In this document: one piece after another, positions 36,747 through 45,143 of the stretch
How the letters are laid out: each line of letters opens with the position of its first letter
Numbering within the stretch: position 1 is the stretch's first letter
From: CAYMAZ01 sp964388575
Lineage (GTDB): Bacteria > Bacteroidota > Bacteroidia > Bacteroidales > DTU049
Length of the DNA: 64,000 nt
Assembly (NCBI GenBank): GCA_964388575.1
Contig: CAYMAZ010000015.1
Coordinates: 1-64,000 of the forward strand
Direction of reading: 5' to 3'
Position numbers and translations under genes: made by a program
The notes under the pieces: model-generated
What the model saw: the letters and a program-made list of their open reading frames with translations, nothing else
Database searches by the model: none
What the model was told of the DNA's origin: nothing

Positions 36747-37856
36747 ATGAAATCAATAAAAAAAACATTCATTGTTTTGATTGCCATAATTATGATTCCC
36801 TCATGCAAGAATGAACAGTCTCACATTGAAGAAAATGATGATTATATTATCATTACCAGGGAACAGTTCAATTCGGAAAACATGTCCATCGGAGAAATTG
36901 AACGTAGAGTCTTTGAGGATATCGTAACATGTAACGGCACAATAACAAATCTGCCTGATGGTATGGCATTGGTTGGAGCGTCCTATTCAGGAAGCATTCA
37001 AAAGATTCTGGTTCAAAACGGACAAATGGTTCACAAAGGGCAGGTGTTGATCGAAATTGCTGGAAATGAACTCATTGATCTCCAAAAAGAGTTTGCAGAA
37101 ACAGCTGCATTATTTACAAGACTGAATAGTGAGTACGAGAGAATTAAAATACTTTACAAAGAAAAAGTGACATCAGAAAAAGAATATATTTCAGCCGAAA
37201 GTGAATTCCACGCTGTAAGAGCAAAATATAACGGATTGAAAATTAAAATTGACGAACTTGGATTGCCATCTGCTGAAATTGAAAAGGGGATGTTTCAAAA
37301 ATTATATCAGATAAAAGCTCCCATCAGTGGTCAGATTTCTGAGATTTTCATCAATACCGGGGAGTATATTGAACCTCAGACTCCTTTGATGAGAATAAAT
37401 AACCCTGAAAAATCTCAGGTTAAACTATCAGTATTTGCAAATGATATCTCTAAAATTCAAAAGGGACAGCAAGTTCTCATTAAACCTGTAAACAGTGACC
37501 ATCCATATAATGCATTGATCTCTTCTATTGGGAGTTTTCTGAATACTGATTCAAAATCTGTTGACTGCTTTGCCTCGATTCAGGATGCGAATTTCAGAAA
37601 TCCAATTCAGAATTTATTTGTAGAATCAGAAATAATCATTTCCAGAGATTCTTTATTCTCTCTTCCAGTTGAGGCTGTTATTCATTCGGAAAACAATCAG
37701 TTTGTTTTAATTCTGGAAAATGAAGATGAAGAGAATTATTATTTTAGAAAACAAACTGTTGAAACCGGGCGCGTGAACGAAAAATATATTGAAGTGTATG
37801 ATGACCTTTTAGAAATCAAAATTCTCGTAAAAGGATTGTACAATCTGGTTATTTAA
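36747..37856 (+). CDS. Efflux RND transporter periplasmic adaptor (membrane-fusion) lipoprotein
   Basis: 369 residues. The lipobox IPSC at 17-20 (Cys20) predicts an inner-membrane-tethered lipoprotein. The N-terminal lipoyl-like half (GSIQKILVQNGQMVHKGQVLIEI) and the second half (LYQIKAPISGQISEIFINTGEYI) flank a helical hairpin at about 110-175, followed by a beta-barrel domain (VKLSVFANDISKIQKGQQVLIK). This is a complete HlyD/CusB-type adaptor. It starts six bases after the stop of the pump gene and is therefore its partner. It lacks the His/Met-rich metal-binding tail seen in some CusB-like proteins. Confidence 0.92.
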   Translation: MKSIKKTFIVLIAIIMIPSCKNEQSHIEENDDYIIITREQFNSENMSIGEIERRVFEDIVTCNGTITNLPDGMALVGASYSGSIQKILVQNGQMVHKGQVLIEIAGNELIDLQKEFAETAALFTRLNSEYERIKILYKEKVTSEKEYISAESEFHAVRAKYNGLKIKIDELGLPSAEIEKGMFQKLYQIKAPISGQISEIFINTGEYIEPQTPLMRINNPEKSQVKLSVFANDISKIQKGQQVLIKPVNSDHPYNALISSIGSFLNTDSKSVDCFASIQDANFRNPIQNLFVESEIIISRDSLFSLPVEAVIHSENNQFVLILENEDEENYYFRKQTVETGRVNEKYIEVYDDLLEIKILVKGLYNLVI

Positions 37857-37874
37857 ACCGACTTCTCTTCGGTT
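37856..37874 (+). terminator. Weak terminator-like hairpin
   Basis: AACCGA / TCGGTT arms around a 7-base loop, overlapping the stop codon of the adaptor gene, followed by an A/T-rich rather than a pure T stretch. Confidence 0.4.
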
Positions 37875-38054
37875 AATTTATTTATATTTCACTGAATATT
37901 ATTGTCCACTAAATCAACAACAACTGTCAATCATACTCATAATAATAAACATTGTATCCATCTATTTATCAGATGATTTTTTTTTGTAAATTTGAAAATA
38001 AAATATTTCTTATTTATACTCCATCCGATAAAAATAATTTAAAAATATTTCATC

Positions 38055-39491
38055 ATGAAAGTAAAAATGTTTTTCATGTTTTTCATTTCAGTAATCAGTC
38101 TGAATGTTCTTTCTCAGATTACCATTTCAATGGGAGTCTATACAGGTGCCTCTTCAACAAATTCATTGCTGGCAACCAGTACTTCAATCAACAGGTACTC
38201 CAGAACAATGTCAATTTATACTGACGAAGAAATCAACCTGGCAGGAGGCACAGCAGGAACGATCACAAGTTTGGCCTGGGAAAAATATGGTTCCGGAGAA
38301 TATCTGTTCGATGATGCATACATCAAAATTTATCTCAAACATGTAACAAATGATATCTGGTCAACCAGTCCGGTTCCCGTTTGGGATACAGAAATTGTTG
38401 GTGCCACTGAAGTATTTACGTCAAGTACTTACAGCATTCCTGCCGGCACAGGCTGGAAAACAATACCCTTCACCACACCCTTTGTGTGGAACGGAACTCA
38501 AAATATTGTTGTTATGGTCGAATGGTACCGTCCAAGCACACCAACAGCAGACATAAACTGGGGCAGATCAACTGACAACAACACAAATGCAACACGCGTA
38601 GGAAGCACAAGTCTGGCTGCACTTGTCATGCTTGTGAATTCAAGCAGACCTTTGCTTCAGCTCACTTTTTCAGATCCTGTTGACAGCATTTCAGTTGCAA
38701 CACAGGGAAATGTGCCGGCAATAATTGACACTGACGGTGGCATTCTACAGTTGGAAGCTACAGTTCATCCTTCAACTGCAAATCAGAGTGTGACGTGGAC
38801 GATAGTCAACGGAACCGGAGATGCGACAATCTCAACAACAGGGCTTGTTTTGGCACTCGAAAACGGAACAGTGTGGGCAAAGGCAGTATCAGATCAGGAT
38901 CCCTCAAAGATGGATTCACTGATGATCACCATTTCAAATCAGCTGGCTCCGGTTACCAGCCTGACAGTGTCTACACAGGGTGGACTTCCTGCTGATATCA
39001 ACACTCCCGGTGGCACTCTGCAGATGGTCACAACAGTTCTACCTGCGAATGCAGGTCAGGATGTCACCTGGAGTATCGTTCCGGTAACAGGAAGTGCTGC
39101 AATATCAACTTCGGGTCTCGTTACAGCACAAACTAACGGCACAGTATGGGCAAAAGCTGTGTCTGATTACGATATTTCAAAAATGGATTCACTTGAAATC
39201 ACAATCACCAATCAGGATTTGAGCATAGAAAACGTATTGACGGAAACCGGATTCATCATGTATCCGAATCCTGTCACAAACGGGTTGCTTCATTTTGAAC
39301 TCTCACAAAAAATTGATACTGACAATGCACTATTGATCATTCTGGATGCAAACGGGAAAACAATAAGAAAAGAAATCGTTTTGTCTGCAAATTTCTCAAT
39401 CCCATTGAATAACCTGCCTTTCGGAGTATATTCAGTTCTAATCACTGATCAGTCGAAAACTTATAAAAGCAGATTTGTTCTGGAGAAATAA
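38055..39491 (+). CDS. Surface protein with two Big_2-type Ig domains and T9SS type A sorting domain
   Basis: 478 residues with a signal peptide (about 1-21). The N-terminal part (about 25-210) is a beta-rich domain with GTGWKTIPFTTPFVWNG, common in Bacteroidota surface proteins. Two Ig-like repeats follow, at about 215-300 and 305-395 (each with SISVATQG or SLTVSTQG, VTWxI, ISTxGLVxAxxNGTVWAKAVSD). The last 80 residues (MYPNPVTNGLLHF, LDANGKTI, LPFGVYSVLI) are the sorting domain. A TAAATTTG box lies at 37987-37994. Adhesive or structural role likely; no catalytic motif. Confidence 0.83.
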   Translation: MKVKMFFMFFISVISLNVLSQITISMGVYTGASSTNSLLATSTSINRYSRTMSIYTDEEINLAGGTAGTITSLAWEKYGSGEYLFDDAYIKIYLKHVTNDIWSTSPVPVWDTEIVGATEVFTSSTYSIPAGTGWKTIPFTTPFVWNGTQNIVVMVEWYRPSTPTADINWGRSTDNNTNATRVGSTSLAALVMLVNSSRPLLQLTFSDPVDSISVATQGNVPAIIDTDGGILQLEATVHPSTANQSVTWTIVNGTGDATISTTGLVLALENGTVWAKAVSDQDPSKMDSLMITISNQLAPVTSLTVSTQGGLPADINTPGGTLQMVTTVLPANAGQDVTWSIVPVTGSAAISTSGLVTAQTNGTVWAKAVSDYDISKMDSLEITITNQDLSIENVLTETGFIMYPNPVTNGLLHFELSQKIDTDNALLIILDANGKTIRKEIVLSANFSIPLNNLPFGVYSVLITDQSKTYKSRFVLEK

Positions 39492-39680
39492 ACAAGCTGC
39501 CACAAGCAACAGGTGTCTTTTGTATTGAAAAACTCTCATTATTCGTGGTATTTGTGATGAAATACGTGGTTAAATAATCGTACGTTTTGAGCCATGAGCA
39601 GTTACAGGAGTTTTAATTTGCAATCGGGTTAAATTCAGCCCAGAAACTTGGCTGCACGTCAGATTTATTAATTAAAGTGC

Positions 39681-39688
39681 TATCTTTG
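39681..39688 (+). promoter_or_regulatory. Candidate -7 element (TATCTTTG)
   Basis: Exact TAnnTTTG match 22 bases before the ATG of the FISUMP protein gene. The nearest TTG (39648-39650) is 30 bases upstream, longer than usual, so the -33 box is uncertain. Confidence 0.35.
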
Positions 39689-39709
39689 CCAGCAAAGTTT
39701 ACCTGAACG

Positions 39710-41056
39710 ATGAAAAAAATTCACATTCTGATTTTAAGCCTTTGTTTTTCCTGTTCGGCTTTTTTGAACGGACAAACCTCCGTTGAATTAGCATTCACCG
39801 CTGAATTTAACGGAAGCCATGTTCAACTTGATAGTATATATATCACCAACCTTTCCCAGGGTGGAGACACAATGCTTTACTGGCCGGACACTGTGCTGGT
39901 GCTTGCAACTGACATGTCTGTCGGCGAATATGTACCGGCTGATTTTTTTGTTTCTAACGCTTTTCCGAATCCGTTCAACAATTCTACAAACTTTGCAGTC
40001 CTGACCTCTGCACACGATATGGTCAGGATTTCCGCATACGATATTCTTGGAAGAACAGTCATGCAGTTTGAACAGTCTCTTATGCCCGGAACACATGAAT
40101 TTACATTTTATCCGGGAAATGAAAATATGTATTTTCTGGCTGTCGAAAAGAACAATCAGACAAGAGTACTGAAAATGATCTACACCGGTCATGAAACCGG
40201 AAATTGCAGAATTGAACATCTTGGAACTGCTCCTGCAGATTTGCAGGGAAAGGTGTTAAAAAACATTCACTCGTGGGCTCCCGGTGACACACTGAAATAC
40301 ATGGGTTATTCAACTCTGGTGGGGAATATTACAGGAACGGATATTATTTCAGATGACCCAACAGCTAGTGATACATATGTTTTTGATCTTTTTTACGGCA
40401 TCCGATGCTTTGACGAACCTTACATTTTTGATCAGCGCGACAGTAGTATATACCGAACTGTTCAGATCGGAAACCAATGCTGGATGGCCGAAAACCTGAA
40501 ATATGTGCCTTTTGTAAACAATCATGCTGATTTTGACACGCTAACAAGGAATGAACTTCCGGCCATTGGTGTATACGGATACAATGACAGTGTTGTTTCT
40601 ACTGCCAAAACAACAGCCAACTATCAGACTTATGGTGTTTTGTACAACTGGTATGCAGTGATGGACGGTGCAGCAGCCAGTAATTCAAATCCCAGCGGTG
40701 TTCGCGGGCTTTGCCCCGAAGGCTGGCATCTGCCAAGCGGAGTAGAATATACAGTGCTGACCAATTATCTTGGTGGAGAAAGTGTGGCAGGGGGTAAATT
40801 AAAAGAATCGGGTACAACACACTGGATCAGTCCCAATGAGGGAGCCACAAACGAAAGCGGATTTACTGCCCTGCCATCCGGATACAGATATTATAATCTT
40901 GACAGAGATATTACCGGTCTGACGAATTTCTGGTCAACCAGAGGCTTTGGTGTCACTCAGGCATATGGTTTAAACATGAGATTCAATCTCGAAGAAGCAA
41001 CCCTTATTACGTGGACAAAGATGTACGGATACTCTGCCCGTTGTTTGAAAGATTAA
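39710..41056 (+). CDS. FISUMP domain surface protein with an internal T9SS-like sorting domain
   Basis: 448 residues, signal peptide about 1-22. Residues about 80-150 contain NAFPNPFNNS, AYDILGRTV and YFLAVEKNNQ, the features of a T9SS type A sorting domain, yet they sit internally rather than at the end. The C-terminal half (about 225-448) is a FISUMP domain: TVQIGNQCWMAENLKY, YGVLYNWYAVMDGAA, CPEGWHLPSGVEYTVLTNYLGG, GFTALPSGYRY and YGYSARCLKD. FISUMP domains are lectin-like, widely duplicated extracellular modules of unknown target. Confidence 0.8.
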   Translation: MKKIHILILSLCFSCSAFLNGQTSVELAFTAEFNGSHVQLDSIYITNLSQGGDTMLYWPDTVLVLATDMSVGEYVPADFFVSNAFPNPFNNSTNFAVLTSAHDMVRISAYDILGRTVMQFEQSLMPGTHEFTFYPGNENMYFLAVEKNNQTRVLKMIYTGHETGNCRIEHLGTAPADLQGKVLKNIHSWAPGDTLKYMGYSTLVGNITGTDIISDDPTASDTYVFDLFYGIRCFDEPYIFDQRDSSIYRTVQIGNQCWMAENLKYVPFVNNHADFDTLTRNELPAIGVYGYNDSVVSTAKTTANYQTYGVLYNWYAVMDGAAASNSNPSGVRGLCPEGWHLPSGVEYTVLTNYLGGESVAGGKLKESGTTHWISPNEGATNESGFTALPSGYRYYNLDRDITGLTNFWSTRGFGVTQAYGLNMRFNLEEATLITWTKMYGYSARCLKD

Positions 41057-41101
41057 TAGAGTCATTCAACTTGACTGAGAGAAAATGAATCAGTTCCGTT
41101 T

Positions 41102-42415
41102 TTAAAATCCAATTCCGAAATATTCAATACCAAGGTTGGTCATTTCTGCTTTGTCATAGATATTTCGTCCGTCGAAAACAGCTGCATCTTTGAGTTTACT
41201 TTTAACGTCAACCCATCTTGGTGAACGGAACTGGGTCCATTCGGTGACAAGCACAAGACAATCGCAACCTTCCAGTGCGTCATAAATGTCTGTTGCATAT
41301 TCAATTGTATCACCAATTCGGCGATGGCATTCTTCCATGGCAACAGGATCAAATGCTCTGACCTGACAACCGGCAGCTTTGAAATTTTCAATCAGAACCA
41401 ATGCAGGAGCTTCGCGCATGTCGTCAGTGTTGGGTTTGAAAGAAAGTCCCCACATGGCAATTTTTTTCCATTCAAGATTGCCGTTGTAATACTCTTTGAC
41501 TTTTTTAAACAAAACAGATTTCTGATCATCATTTACATCCTCAACTGACTGTAAAATTCTGAGGTTGTAACCGTTTTCATTCCCGGTTCTGATGAGTGCC
41601 TTGACATCTTTTGGGAAACAGGAACCTCCATAGCCCACACCGGGATACAAAAACTTATTTCCTATCCGGCTGTCGCTGCCGATTCCTCTGCGGACCATGT
41701 TCACATTGGCTCCGACGATTTCGCAGAGGTTGGCAATATCGTTCATGAAACTGATTCGGGTGGCAAGCATTGAGTTTGCAGCATATTTTGTCATTTCGGC
41801 TGATGGCACATCCATAAAAATGACCGGATGCCCGTTGAGTGTAAATGGTTTATAAAGTTTTGACATGATTACTTCAGCATGTTCGGATTCAACTCCCACA
41901 ACAATCCTGTCAGGTTTCATAAAATCAAGAATGGCATCGCCTTCTTTTAAAAACTCGGGATTGGATGCTACATCAAATTCCTGATTGAAATTGCGGATGT
42001 TCAGTTCTTCTTCAATGGCATTTCTGACTTTTTTTGCAGTGCCAACCGGAACAGTGCTTTTAGTGACAACAAGCATGTAATGGTTCATGTTTTTGCCAAT
42101 CGTACGGGCGACATCAAGGACATATTTGAGATCGGCACTTCCGTCTTCATCGGGTGGTGTCCCAACAGCAATAAAAACAACATCGGCTCCTTCGAGCACA
42201 TCTTTGAGTTCCATACTGAAACTCAGAGTCCCCTTTGCAATATTTCGCTGTAACATTTCATCCAGACCGGGCTCATAGATTGGAGATTTTCCTTCATTAA
42301 GCATATTGATTTTCCGGTGGTCGACATCAACGCATATCACGTCAATTCCAACTTCAGCAAAACAGGTTCCTGTGACAAGACCAACATATCCGGTTCCGAC
42401 AATAACAACTTTCAT
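41102..42415 (-). CDS. ugd: UDP-glucose/GDP-mannose dehydrogenase family protein
   Basis: 437 residues, cytoplasmic. NAD-binding GTGYVGLVTG at 7-16, the catalytic Cys266 in YGGSCFPKD, and Lys/Asp residues around PEFLKEGDA and KYAANSMLA. These mark the three-domain UDP-sugar dehydrogenase, which oxidises UDP-glucose (or a related sugar) to the uronate for polysaccharide synthesis. Near-perfect promoter upstream (42442-42472). It converges on the FISUMP gene and has no polysaccharide genes next to it. Confidence 0.92.
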   Translation of the reverse strand: MKVVIVGTGYVGLVTGTCFAEVGIDVICVDVDHRKINMLNEGKSPIYEPGLDEMLQRNIAKGTLSFSMELKDVLEGADVVFIAVGTPPDEDGSADLKYVLDVARTIGKNMNHYMLVVTKSTVPVGTAKKVRNAIEEELNIRNFNQEFDVASNPEFLKEGDAILDFMKPDRIVVGVESEHAEVIMSKLYKPFTLNGHPVIFMDVPSAEMTKYAANSMLATRISFMNDIANLCEIVGANVNMVRRGIGSDSRIGNKFLYPGVGYGGSCFPKDVKALIRTGNENGYNLRILQSVEDVNDDQKSVLFKKVKEYYNGNLEWKKIAMWGLSFKPNTDDMREAPALVLIENFKAAGCQVRAFDPVAMEECHRRIGDTIEYATDIYDALEGCDCLVLVTEWTQFRSPRWVDVKSKLKDAAVFDGRNIYDKAEMTNLGIEYFGIGF

Positions 42416-42441
42416 AATTCAGTTTTTTTTTGTTTGCGATG

Positions 42442-42472
42442 CAAAAATAGATGAAAATATAGTTATGACAAA
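42442..42472 (-). promoter_or_regulatory. Bacteroidota promoter for the UDP-sugar dehydrogenase gene
   Basis: On the minus strand: TTTG, 19 bases, TATTTTTG. The plus-strand complements are CAAA at 42469-42472 and CAAAAATA at 42442-42449. This is an exact match to the -33/-7 consensus with the expected spacing, 27 bases before the start codon. Confidence 0.75.
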
Positions 42473-42579
42473 GTAAGGTGGAAAATAATGTTGTCGATGT
42501 GAAGATTGGAAGTCGGAAAACAAGAAGTCAGAAAAAAAATCAAGATTTAGGGGAATAACAATATAACGTCTGACAATTC

Positions 42580-42628
42580 TTCATTGTTCATTGTTCATTG
42601 TTCATTGTTCATTGTTCATTGTTCATTG
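42580..42628. repeat. Seven-copy heptanucleotide tandem repeat (TTCATTG)n
   Basis: Seven perfect tandem copies of TTCATTG. The right end overlaps the stop codon of the ABC permease gene (TGA read on the minus strand inside the last unit). It lies 3' of that gene, so copy-number change would alter only the trailer, not the protein. Confidence 0.95.
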
Positions 42629-43699
42629 CAGCCTAACCCTCGGATCAATTGCTGCATAGAGAATATCAACAATAATATTGAGCAAAATAAAGAGGCATGA
42701 GATAAATAAAATACATCCCATAATAACGGGAAGGTCAAACTGTTCAAGGGCAGTGACAATGACATATCCGATCCCCTTCCAGTCAAAGATGTATTCAACA
42801 AATACAGCCCCGGCAAAGAGTGAAGCAAGCCAGTTGGACGCAGAAGTGACAACAGGATTCAACGCGTTTTTGAGTGCATGTTTCAGATAGACTCTGGTTT
42901 CGGAAGCTCCCTTTGATCGTGCTGTTCTGATATAGTCGGACCCGAGAGTGTCGAGAAATGAATTTCTGGTGAGTTCTGTCATCACAGCCAGAGGTCGTAT
43001 GCCAAGAGTTATGGCAGGCAAAATCAGATTTTTCAGCACAGGATACTCACCCCTACCCATGGGATCAACTTCATAAAGACTGCCGAAGAGGTTAAGTCCG
43101 GTAATGTCTCCAAGTAAAAATGCAAATATCCAGGCAATGAGTATTGCTGCAAAAAAAGAAGGCACTGACATTCCACCAACACTCACAATCAGGATAGTTT
43201 TGTCAAGAATGGTGTCCTTATATCGTGCACTGATCATTCCAAGTATTAAACCGATGATGATGGCAAACAGTATTGATGCAAGGGCAAGGATAAGTGTGTT
43301 TGGAAATGACTCACCGATAATCTGAGATACGGGCCGTCGGCTTTGATATGATTTGCGCAGATAGGGCTTTTTAACAACGGTTTTGACATGTCCTATTGTA
43401 AAGAGCACTGACGAAGAAATGTATTTGGAGGAATCATAAAACCAGAAATTATCCTGATCAGTTGAATGAAATGAAAGGGGAGAAAGATCGTTAAGATAGT
43501 GAAAGAATTGAACCATAAGGGGTTTATCCAAACCCAGATCTTTTCGTATTGCTTCCACTCCTGCCATATCGCTCCTCTGTCCGAGCAACATTCGTGTCGG
43601 ATCACCAGGAAGTGCATGAAAGAGAAAGAAAATAACAATAAGGACTCCTGCCAAAACAGGAATACCGTGAACAAGTCGCTTCAGTATGAACTTCAGCAT
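42623..43699 (-). CDS. ABC transporter permease, oligopeptide/dipeptide type (DppB-like)
   Basis: 358 residues with six predicted helices. The opening HALPGDP, and the EAA-loop ELTRNSFLDTLGSDYIRTARSKGAS, are the signatures of DppB/OppB-type permeases, which form one half of the channel for peptide or nickel import. A large periplasmic insertion (about 70-130) is usual for Bacteroidota members. Neither the partner permease (DppC) nor the ATPases or binding protein are adjacent in this window. The gene starts five bases after the BT_3928 gene ends, so the two are co-transcribed. Confidence 0.87.
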   Translation of the reverse strand: MLKFILKRLVHGIPVLAGVLIVIFFLFHALPGDPTRMLLGQRSDMAGVEAIRKDLGLDKPLMVQFFHYLNDLSPLSFHSTDQDNFWFYDSSKYISSSVLFTIGHVKTVVKKPYLRKSYQSRRPVSQIIGESFPNTLILALASILFAIIIGLILGMISARYKDTILDKTILIVSVGGMSVPSFFAAILIAWIFAFLLGDITGLNLFGSLYEVDPMGRGEYPVLKNLILPAITLGIRPLAVMTELTRNSFLDTLGSDYIRTARSKGASETRVYLKHALKNALNPVVTSASNWLASLFAGAVFVEYIFDWKGIGYVIVTALEQFDLPVIMGCILFISCLFILLNIIVDILYAAIDPRVRLQ

Positions 43700-43704
43700 G
43701 AATT

Positions 43705-44829
43705 TTATTTATCTTTCTGTGACTTCTGGGTTAATTTTTCAAAATCAACTTTTTCAAATTCCGGAATATCCCGGTGACTCCATTTGGCAATGACCGTTCC
43801 ATCATGAATCAAAACCAAACCAGGATTCGATCTGATAACAGTTTTAAGTGTAATTTCATCTGAGAAGAAAATCTCATAGGGTACTGCATATTTTTCTCTG
43901 AATTCAGCTGCTGTTGAAGGAGCACTTCCGGTAATTGCAATAAAATCAATACCCTGCTCAACTGACTTCTGAGCAAAAGAATTGATTTTTTCTATGTTTC
44001 TATAATCTGCATTTTCAATATAGTACATAATCAGCAGAAACTGATAGCCGGGATGTTGTGTAAAGGATTTGAAATAATCCTGCCCCTTTTCATCACCAAT
44101 AAAAATATATGTTTCAGGAAAGGGAGCCGCTTCTATTCTCTGATCCACAAATTCCCATGTGGCCATCCACAATGAATCATCCCAGGGAAAATCCGGAGAA
44201 AGATATTCCTGAATTTCACCCGTTTCCTTATTTTGATAGATCAGAAAATACTTATCTTCTTCTTCTCCATCAATTTTCATACTGCTTCCTACTTTCCATG
44301 GGCGAAAATCAATCACTGGTTCATGTCGCAATCCATATATACTGACTCCTAAAGGGATTATCAATAAAAGCGCAACAATAATCCATTCCGTTTTACAATT
44401 GAACAGTTTTTTATATTTCTTTCGGTAAATAAACGTGATGATTGCTAAAATTATGAATACAACATTTTTGTAAAAAGTTTCCCAGTTTGTCAGAACGATT
44501 GCATCACCAAAACATCCGCAATCAGTAACGGGGTTTTTGATTGCAAGATAAAGTGTCAGCGGTGTAAAAAAAGCCATGAACAATAATCCCAGCAAGGCTG
44601 ACAATCTGTTCTTAATTCCAAAAAATAATGCTGCACCAATAATGAATTCAAGTGCAGACAATGAAATACTCAGAAAAACCGCAAAGGAATCAAGCCACTG
44701 AATGTTAAAGGCAGCAAAGTAATCCAAAAATTTATATGCTGAACCCATCGGATCAATGGCTTTTACAAATCCTGAAAAGATGAATACAGCTCCAAGCAGA
44801 AAACGAGAGATATAGGCAATGATTTTCAT
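43705..44829 (-). CDS. BT_3928 family membrane protein (DoxX/MauE-like with C-terminal thioredoxin-like part)
   Basis: 374 residues. Residues about 1-150 have four or five helices with FIFSGFVKAIDP, and a periplasm-facing VTDCGCFGDA loop (a Cys pair), as in DoxX/MauE-like proteins. Residues about 190-365 are soluble and look like a thioredoxin-like fold (YIFIGDEKG, FIAITGSAPSTAAEFREKY, LIHDGTVIAKW) without a CxxC. This layout is the BT_3928 family, thought to be an envelope redox component. First gene of a two-gene unit with the ABC permease. Confidence 0.82.
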   Translation of the reverse strand: MKIIAYISRFLLGAVFIFSGFVKAIDPMGSAYKFLDYFAAFNIQWLDSFAVFLSISLSALEFIIGAALFFGIKNRLSALLGLLFMAFFTPLTLYLAIKNPVTDCGCFGDAIVLTNWETFYKNVVFIILAIITFIYRKKYKKLFNCKTEWIIVALLLIIPLGVSIYGLRHEPVIDFRPWKVGSSMKIDGEEEDKYFLIYQNKETGEIQEYLSPDFPWDDSLWMATWEFVDQRIEAAPFPETYIFIGDEKGQDYFKSFTQHPGYQFLLIMYYIENADYRNIEKINSFAQKSVEQGIDFIAITGSAPSTAAEFREKYAVPYEIFFSDEITLKTVIRSNPGLVLIHDGTVIAKWSHRDIPEFEKVDFEKLTQKSQKDK

Positions 44830-45143
44830 GTTAAATATAGTTTTTATTGAGAATGCAAATATAATAAAAAGCCACTATCCAGATGAAACATTCGATCTTA
44901 AGGCAATAATTTATTCTTATGTATTGCATAAAAAATATTCAATAAATCCTTGTTGTTAAAACATATCCCACAACTTCAATAGAAAAATTTCACATCTAAA
45001 AAGTGATGTTTTGTTGATCTTTTTATATAAAACTATTTTAAGTGGAAATGTCGTTTAAAAATCCCGTTATGTATAGAACATTCCGGGTAACTCAAAAATA
45101 TTTGTAATTTCGTTGGTTGAATTTTAAACTAAAGCATAATAAT
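44830..45143. other. 314-base divergent intergenic region
   Basis: It separates the BT_3928 gene (minus) from the M16 peptidase gene (plus). It holds the promoter for the minus gene (listed) and a one-mismatch -7 (TAATTTCG, 45105-45112) for the plus gene. No gene is visible. Confidence 0.5.
44856..44888 (-). promoter_or_regulatory. Candidate promoter for the BT_3928 gene
   Basis: On the minus strand, TATATTTG (complement at 44856-44863) matches the -7 consensus. TTTC (complement GAAA, 44885-44888) 21 bases upstream is a one-mismatch -33 box. Confidence 0.5.

Noticed and set aside
42580..42628. Heptamer tandem repeat considered as a CRISPR array
   Set aside because: Units are seven bases, directly adjacent, with no spacers; a microsatellite.
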